The notes beneath the pieces are model-generated. The model was not told the origin of the DNA and searched no databases. It saw nothing but the letters and a program-made list of their open reading frames with translations. A stretch of DNA of 64,000 nucleotides from Lysobacteraceae bacterium 2PB (GTDB lineage Bacteria > Pseudomonadota > Gammaproteobacteria > Xanthomonadales > Xanthomonadaceae). The DNA lies in the NCBI GenBank assembly GCA_005502915.1, contig SCMT01000013.1:1-64000 (forward strand), in the 5' to 3' direction. Below are positions 58,818 to 64,000 of the stretch, in pieces. Both the position numbers and the translations under genes were made by a program. Numbering within the stretch: position 1 is the first letter of the stretch; every line of letters begins with the position of its first letter.

Positions 58818-58977
58818 CGCAAAGGCACATTGAACACTGGCACGGTGACCGAGGGCAGATCACCGAACCTCCTCAACAACCAAGAACGAAGCTGCAGGCA
58901 CAATTTGTACCCATACGACGGCATATTTGGTAATCTATGATCACTTCTGAACACTTATTGCACTACTTGGCCGACGT

Positions 58978-60084
58978 ATGGATGGTTCCCGCCCTGTAAA
59001 GCCATTGTTGACCCTGCCTGAGGTTGCCTCCACCCTCAAGGTCTCGATGTCAACCGTACGTCGCGCCATTAAGAGCGGGGCTCTCCAAGCTGTCCAAGTG
59101 GGAGGCCGTCAACTCAGAGTCTCTATAAGCGCGTTGGAGACTTATCTGCGGCAGCCTTTCGTAGATGCAACAAGCCCTGTTCAGACAGACGTAAAGTCTA
59201 GTGCGGGAGCTGCAGATGAGTGCCACTCCTTCGCCTCAGGTATCACTGCGAAAAAGCTACGTTGGCACCTGCTCCATGGTGATGCTCGGAGCTGCGCTGC
59301 AGCTATTGAACACGGCTCGGTGGATTGCATCGTGACCAGCCCCCCATACTACTGGCAGCGCGACTATGAGGTCGACGGTCAAATCGGCCATGAATCTTCA
59401 ATTGAGGGTTACGTGGAGGCACTCGTCACAGTGTTTGACGCTCTCAGGCCAGCTCTTGCAGAAGACGGGCTGATCTTTCTCAACCTAGGCGACACCTACT
59501 ATTCCGCTAAGGGAAAGCCTCACGGCCGTGACGGTAAGCATAATGGCCGTCAGATGATGCGTAAGCACCTTCGAGCAGTTGACGGGCCTGGCTTGGGCCT
59601 TCCAAGAAAATCGATGATTGGCATTCCTTGGAGAGTTGCAATTGCCTTGCAAAGTCGTGGTTGGACGCTGCGCAGTTCTATTATTTGGCAGCGCCCCGGC
59701 ACACTGCCGGAGCCGACCGCGCACGACCGACCTTGGCGAACCTACGAGAACATTTTTATGTTATCAAAGGGGCCAAAATATTATTTCAATCGAGCTGCGC
59801 TTGGAGAAGAGGAAGACATCTGGAAGTTGGTCGCCCGCCCAGAAAACCCGGGCGCTCACTTCGCCCCATATCCGAAAGAACTGGTACATAAGTGTCTTGC
59901 GGTCGGATGTAAAGATGGTGGCACCGTACTTGACCCTTTCGTTGGCTCGGGTACGACAATGCTAGCTGCGCTCCAGACAGGTAGACACGCTGTTGGGATT
60001 GAACTAAACAAGAGGTATTGCGAATTCCTCGTTGGGCGAATACAAAAGGAGTTTGGAAAACACCGAGGACAACGCGGTGGGTAG
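58978..60084 (+). CDS. N4-cytosine/N6-adenine DNA methyltransferase with N-terminal HTH
   Basis: The protein has 368 residues. The first 60 read LTLPEVASTLKVSMSTVRRA and LQVRVSISALETYL-like, an excisionase-type HTH. The methylase domain has TSPPYYW (SPPY at 121-124) and the SAM motif DPFVGSGTT (319-327). The order SPPY first, then FVGSG, fits a beta-type N4-cytosine enzyme. The fused HTH may aid target binding or autoregulation. It precedes a nuclease-like gene and a McrB-like gene, so it is probably the modification part of a restriction system. Confidence 0.85.
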   Translation: MDGSRPVKPLLTLPEVASTLKVSMSTVRRAIKSGALQAVQVGGRQLRVSISALETYLRQPFVDATSPVQTDVKSSAGAADECHSFASGITAKKLRWHLLHGDARSCAAAIEHGSVDCIVTSPPYYWQRDYEVDGQIGHESSIEGYVEALVTVFDALRPALAEDGLIFLNLGDTYYSAKGKPHGRDGKHNGRQMMRKHLRAVDGPGLGLPRKSMIGIPWRVAIALQSRGWTLRSSIIWQRPGTLPEPTAHDRPWRTYENIFMLSKGPKYYFNRAALGEEEDIWKLVARPENPGAHFAPYPKELVHKCLAVGCKDGGTVLDPFVGSGTTMLAALQTGRHAVGIELNKRYCEFLVGRIQKEFGKHRGQRGG

Positions 60085-61543
60085 GGTGCAGATTCAGCTA
60101 TTACAGCCAGACCAAAGCTTCACTCTTGTACCTGGCCTCAACACGTGCGCTATCGCAGAGCGCCCTGCGCTGCTGACTGTTCGCCATGCAGCTGCCGACG
60201 TATTTCTTGACGATTCACCAGTAACAATGCGAACTGTTGGTGACGCACGTGTGGCCACCATTGACCTTCAAAACCAAGCCGGCATGCATCGAATTAGGCT
60301 TGGCTCAGGCATTTCGAGCATAAGCTTCGACTTTGTAACCGAAACGGCAAAAGCAAACTGGGCCGAAATCCAAGCAATGGTTGCCGCTACTCGCGCCTTC
60401 TCCACGACTAACTGTCGGCCGTTCTTGTATGCTGGGCGCAATGGGAATGCCGACCTATCGACGACCGAGCGACTAGTATTCTGGCTACGAGAGCGCGCTG
60501 CTGAAATCGCTTCATTAGTTCGAGCCATAGATAAATCACCTGCTTCCAGGTCTCAACCCCGTTTGGCCTTTTCTACTAGATCACGTGGATTAGATCGACG
60601 TGCAACTGCTTCATTAATAAGAGAGCGACCGCATCTGCTTGAAGCTTCAAGTGACGGAGGTATTGTAGTCGGCCAGCAACGCTATTGGCCGAGTATGGTA
60701 CGAGTTCGTGAGCAAGTGGCCATTGGACCCGTGATCGAACACCAACGCATACGCCATTTTCTTTATCGCATTTCTCGAATTTACCTCGAACTTGCACTGC
60801 TCGATTCAACGTTACGTGCACCAGCCTCCGACATAGCGGGACTCTTATCTGCACGGCTTTTCTATGGCCTGCTCCCGAATCATTTCGCTTCTTACGGGCA
60901 CCAACCCTCAGAAATAGAGAGGCGCGACATACGTTACGGACGACTGCGGCAACTCTCGGCGGAGTTTGATTCACACATGGGAGTCGGCGATCTCCGTGAA
61001 GGCATCCGAGCAGGAATAAAGGAGACTTGGGAGGTATACCAATGCTTTGCGGCCCACATGGTTGGAGAAGCCCTAAGCCTCGAATATGTCGGATCTACAC
61101 GTGACTTGCGGCACCGCGACAGAAGCGGCGCCTCTATGAAGCGTGGCGAAGTTTCGCTCTATTACGACGTCCAGTTACCTTCAGTAGTTCTGCAATCATG
61201 GCGCGCAACGACCTCCCGCCCTGCAGGGGAGCGACCCGACGTGGTCGTCGTAGACATGGCAAGGCGCCAATGCATCCTACTCGACGTGAAGTTCAGTATT
61301 GATAGCGCCGGACGATGCCGAGCTGAACATCTATTTGAAGTACAAGGTTATCTAAATAGCTACGGCGTCTCCCAAGGGGGGATCATTTTTCCCGGATCCC
61401 AAACAGCCAATAGTGTTTCCGCCGCCAGCGGTTTTGCCGTCCATGAGTTACCGTTGGCCGCACAGGATGTAATTGCGAGTCCAAGCACGTCAATTGAGAA
61501 TCTTCGTCACCGCTTAGATAGGATGTGGACACCTCTGCCCTAA
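60077..61543 (+). CDS. PD-(D/E)XK nuclease, McrC/DUF2357-like restriction partner
   Basis: The protein has 488 residues from a GTG at 60077, chosen because GAGG lies 7 nt upstream and it overlaps the methylase stop by 8 bp. The C-terminal end has RPDVVVV and ILLDVKFS (Pro387, Asp388, Asp403, Lys405), a nuclease centre of the PD-(D/E)XK type. An ETWEVYQ segment (about 316-322) resembles the conserved part of DUF2357/McrC proteins. It likely cleaves DNA when driven by the convergent McrB-like ATPase. Confidence 0.75.
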   Translation: MGRVQIQLLQPDQSFTLVPGLNTCAIAERPALLTVRHAAADVFLDDSPVTMRTVGDARVATIDLQNQAGMHRIRLGSGISSISFDFVTETAKANWAEIQAMVAATRAFSTTNCRPFLYAGRNGNADLSTTERLVFWLRERAAEIASLVRAIDKSPASRSQPRLAFSTRSRGLDRRATASLIRERPHLLEASSDGGIVVGQQRYWPSMVRVREQVAIGPVIEHQRIRHFLYRISRIYLELALLDSTLRAPASDIAGLLSARLFYGLLPNHFASYGHQPSEIERRDIRYGRLRQLSAEFDSHMGVGDLREGIRAGIKETWEVYQCFAAHMVGEALSLEYVGSTRDLRHRDRSGASMKRGEVSLYYDVQLPSVVLQSWRATTSRPAGERPDVVVVDMARRQCILLDVKFSIDSAGRCRAEHLFEVQGYLNSYGVSQGGIIFPGSQTANSVSAASGFAVHELPLAAQDVIASPSTSIENLRHRLDRMWTPLP

Positions 61544-63234
61544 TAGCGTGATACAACTGCCCCTGTTCCTGTGTCAGTGGTCTCTACTAGCGCCTTCAAG
61601 GCAGCCTCTGCCTCCGAGAATGCTGCTGAGTTAGGGTGGGAACTCAAGCGATTAATGAGAGCTTCGACTCGATGCCCAGGACCACTCAGCTGCGGAACGA
61701 TCTTTCTAGCAATCTGGCGATCCAGTGCCTTGATGACTGTCTCATGAGAAAGACAAACGTAATCAAGAACGTCCTGAAGGACTCCCATAGTAAGTAGGTC
61801 ACCCGTTATCTGACAGATTTCCCACAACAAATCTAGTAGTTCAACTGAGCTTGCCCGGCCGCCGTTTGCGATTGCAGCAGAAAGAGCATCAGCCTTGATC
61901 TGATCAAACGCACCTTCTAAAGGTGTTCCGAGTCTTGCTTGTACAGATTGCAGGCTTTGACGTACCAACGTCAGAGCAGCTGAGTCAAACGCGGACCTAT
62001 CGCCAGACGATACAATCGTGGCGAGATGGTTAGGCATTTCTATGATGTTGGCGCGCCGCTTTACCGGGCCACTGAGAGGCAGGCGAGTCGCTTCGTCAAG
62101 GTACGAGTTGATGGTGCCGAAGATGAACGTGTCAGTCGGAATATGCCGAGGTTCCTGCGAACCGGGCAATTCAACACTTGTGCCGCTTTCAATGGCTGGG
62201 AGAATGCGTGCAAAGTAGTTGTCAACTTCCGACAAGTTCATCTCGTCGAGAATGACAATGTAAATATCTTTGCGTCTTTCGGTCAGTAGTAATTGTTTGG
62301 TGAGTTCGGTAGCAGCAAGTTCGCCAGAAATCTTCTCGTATCCAACCACGTCTGCCTCGGTGAACTCCTTTCCGATTGGAATCGCGATCTCTTTTACAGC
62401 ACCTCCAAAGAACTCAGCCATCGCCGAAGCGAAAGCCCTGGCAAAGCTTGTCTTGGCAGTGCCGGGTTTTCCAGCCAGCACGACGAAAGGCTGGGCCTTC
62501 AACGAGTAATAGACAGACTCAATGAACCCGTCAGGTAAGATGATCTGGTGTTTGTTGCGAATCGCGTCCACAAGCGCGACTAAAAGATCGGACTCCGAGC
62601 GACTTGCAAAGGAAGCGCCCTTTGGCGTGCCACCTGTAAGAGCCGCAAGTTCGTCCGGAGCGACAGGATCGCTGAAAAAGAACTGGTCAGGATCCTCTGC
62701 ATCTAATTTGAACAACTCTCGCAGCTCATCGTCCGTGATGTGAAAATCAGAAAGGAACCTAACTTGCAGCTGCTGGACATCAGCAGGGATATCTTCGTTA
62801 CGATAGAGCCAAGCTGCTAGGTCATTCACGGGAAGTCGGTCATCGGGCGCAACTCCAGGCAGCTGCGCTTTAAGTTTTTCGATGTAATCGGTTGCGAACG
62901 CCCATTCTCGTCGATTCGGGTGAATCAACGCATCTTTGAAGTTGTCTGTTGTTCGCGCTCTTTGTAGAGTTGCTCCGGAATACTTTGCTGCTTTCCAGTC
63001 TCCATGCTCTTGAGCTGGCCCTGCGAACGGGACAAAAAACTTTTTACCGGGAGGTGCCCCATCGGGTTGGTAGTAACTTTCGAGAAACGCGTTCTCATCA
63101 CTACCCCACACACGCGGTGCGCCTACAGGCAGCTCAGACCTCTTCATCGATAAGAACGTGACCCCGAAAAAAGGCTGATAGCGCTTGAGCGCCTTAATCG
63201 CCTTGGCAAGTCGCCCGATCGAAACGTAAGACAT
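61540..63234 (-). CDS. McrB-like AAA+ ATPase/GTPase
   Basis: The protein has 564 residues. The ATG at 63234 follows AAGAGGTCTTCGA. Walker A is AGKPGTAKTS (254-263), Walker B IVILDEMNLSEVDNYF (329-333 for LDEMN), followed by GTINSYLDEATR. LDEMN is the McrB form of the motif. The N-terminal 200 residues may hold the DNA-recognition part. It is convergent with the nuclease gene, and the two share four bases at their stops. It powers a modification-dependent or LlaJI-type restriction complex. Confidence 0.8.
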   Translation of the reverse strand: MSYVSIGRLAKAIKALKRYQPFFGVTFLSMKRSELPVGAPRVWGSDENAFLESYYQPDGAPPGKKFFVPFAGPAQEHGDWKAAKYSGATLQRARTTDNFKDALIHPNRREWAFATDYIEKLKAQLPGVAPDDRLPVNDLAAWLYRNEDIPADVQQLQVRFLSDFHITDDELRELFKLDAEDPDQFFFSDPVAPDELAALTGGTPKGASFASRSESDLLVALVDAIRNKHQIILPDGFIESVYYSLKAQPFVVLAGKPGTAKTSFARAFASAMAEFFGGAVKEIAIPIGKEFTEADVVGYEKISGELAATELTKQLLLTERRKDIYIVILDEMNLSEVDNYFARILPAIESGTSVELPGSQEPRHIPTDTFIFGTINSYLDEATRLPLSGPVKRRANIIEMPNHLATIVSSGDRSAFDSAALTLVRQSLQSVQARLGTPLEGAFDQIKADALSAAIANGGRASSVELLDLLWEICQITGDLLTMGVLQDVLDYVCLSHETVIKALDRQIARKIVPQLSGPGHRVEALINRLSSHPNSAAFSEAEAALKALVETTDTGTGAVVSRY

Positions 63235-63421
63235 TCGAAGACCTCTTGGAGCCTCGTATGATGGTCGCACAGACTTCAATCAATGACCATTCCATGTGGC
63301 TTCAGCTTCTATTGACGCTCGCCCTGAAGACAGCGCTGCGTAATCCGGTCCATGTCGGTACGCGCGAGCGGATGGGCAGGGTTGATCTCGGACGGGCGAT
63401 CGCCAAGCCTCGCCGGGGCGA

Positions 63422-63820
63422 TCAGGCAACCTTGGCTCTCCGCATCGATTCGCCAATGAGGTCGAACCGGCTGGCGTTGTGGACCAAGCTGTCGAGGACC
63501 GTATCGGCCAGGGTGGATTCGTCAAGCCAGGGGTGCCGACCGTCGAACGGCACCTGGCGCGTGACCAGCGCGCTGTGGGTGCCGGGGCGGTCATCGACGA
63601 TCTCGAGCAGGTCGCGTTTGAACTCTTCGCTCATCGGAGCCAGTCCGAAGTCGTCGGGTAAAAGAAGATCAACGCTGGCCAGTTGCTTGAACGAGGCGCC
63701 CTTCTAATGCACTGCGCCGGCCCGCGGCAGGTCACCGGCCATTCGTGGCAGACGGAAGTAGCGCACCGACTTGTCCTGGCGGCAGGCCTGGTGTGCTAGG
63801 GCGCAGGCCAAGTAGCTCTA
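63422..63820 (-). pseudogene. broken IS21-family istB
   Basis: Leftward codons read YLACALAHQACRQDKSVRYF, then a stop, and then KQLASVDLLLPDDFGLAPMS, LEIVDDRPGTHSALVTRQV and a C-terminal RFDLIGESMRRAK. These are IstB segments. The 5' part with the Walker A motif is missing, an internal piece is deleted, and a TAG lies in frame, so it cannot be functional. The 190 nt beyond (63235-63421) may hold the end of the same IS. Confidence 0.75.
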
Positions 63821-64000
63821 TGCCAATCCTTCTCAGCTAGTTGCTGCCCAGTGACCTCGTATCCTCCGCTATCCGCAATTGTTCGCATCCCGCCAGATAG
63901 GCATCGATGCCAAAAAACCGCTCTCCCGAGTCCCAGCGTAAATCGTTGATCCACAAGGAAATCGGAAAATGATCGCTTGGACTCGGCTCTCGTGAAGTCC
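63796..64000 (-). CDS. partial open frame at the right edge
   Basis: The frame is open leftward from the window edge for 68 codons to TAG at 63796, with DFTRAESKRSFSDFLVDQRF near its upstream end. The last codons run into the IS21 remnant in another frame, so the gene may have been truncated by it. No family is recognised. It could be chance open frame. Confidence 0.3.
   Translation of the reverse strand, partial: DFTRAESKRSFSDFLVDQRFTLGLGRAVFWHRCLSGGMRTIADSGGYEVTGQQLAEKDWHRATWPAP

Noticed and set aside
58978-63234. BREX or DISARM system
   Set aside because: No PglZ, BrxC, helicase or DrmA/B-like gene is present beside the methylase.
1-64000. CRISPR array
   Set aside because: No direct repeats with regular 30-40 bp spacers were seen; the short tandem repeats at 34.5 and 41.8 kb have 8-12 bp periods.
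1-64000. tRNA or rRNA genes as integration sites
   Set aside because: No cloverleaf-type sequence or rRNA segment was recognised at the prophage edges.

Overview
The window is high-GC DNA from a gammaproteobacterium, most likely a member of the Xanthomonadaceae (Lysobacter, Luteimonas, Xanthomonas or Stenotrophomonas group). The basis is the codon and GC style, an ImuA-ImuB-DnaE2 mutagenesis cassette, and a LexA palindrome of the form TTTAGTA-N4-TACTAAA. The genus is inferred, not proven.

Layout. (1) 1-2.6 kb: the end of an S24-type repressor-like gene, a MASE1 membrane protein and a small exported protein. (2) 2.8-41.7 kb: an almost complete lambda-like tailed-phage genome, read nearly all leftward (minus strand). 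The early operon starts at 41.7 kb. It holds a small HTH protein, a RecA-like ATPase, a Cas4-like nuclease, a D5-type primase/helicase, a RuvC-like resolvase and three adjacent DNA methyltransferases. A small rightward cluster (29.2-30.5 kb) separates it from the late operon. The late operon runs leftward from 29.0 kb: terminase, gpW, portal, S49 protease with nested scaffold, decoration protein and major capsid protein; then endolysin, holin and nested Rz/Rz1; then head-tail joining, tail tube, a frameshifted tail chaperone, tape measure, tail tip and eight small genes. It ends at a strong terminator at 2.81-2.85 kb. A rightward membrane-protein moron (18.5-19.2 kb) interrupts the tail genes. 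No integrase was recognised, and no CI-type repressor stands at the early promoter. (3) 41.9-64 kb: accessory DNA with a VRR-NUC nuclease-like protein, a secreted PHP-type metallohydrolase, an uncharacterised two-gene unit beside an Xre regulator, a secreted coiled-coil protein with a 15-bp tandem repeat, and a HEPN-STAND NTPase. After these come the SOS cassette (SRAP protein, ImuA, ImuB, DnaE2), a methyltransferase/McrB-like/nuclease restriction module, and a broken IS21 istB.

The most unusual structural signal is a 32-nt element found eight times. It is CGCTTGGCTT, then eight variable bases, then (A/C)ACAGCGCGT(T/A)CAT, always in the orientation of the following gene and 29-56 nt before its start codon. 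It precedes only the small phage genes: six at the distal end of the late operon and two in the rightward cluster at 29-30 kb. Other features worth attention are a T TTT TTC slippery heptamer that joins two tail-chaperone frames, short tandem repeats at 34.5 and 41.77 kb that look like origin or operator sites, and the defence genes at 46-48, 49.8-52.4 and 59-63 kb.
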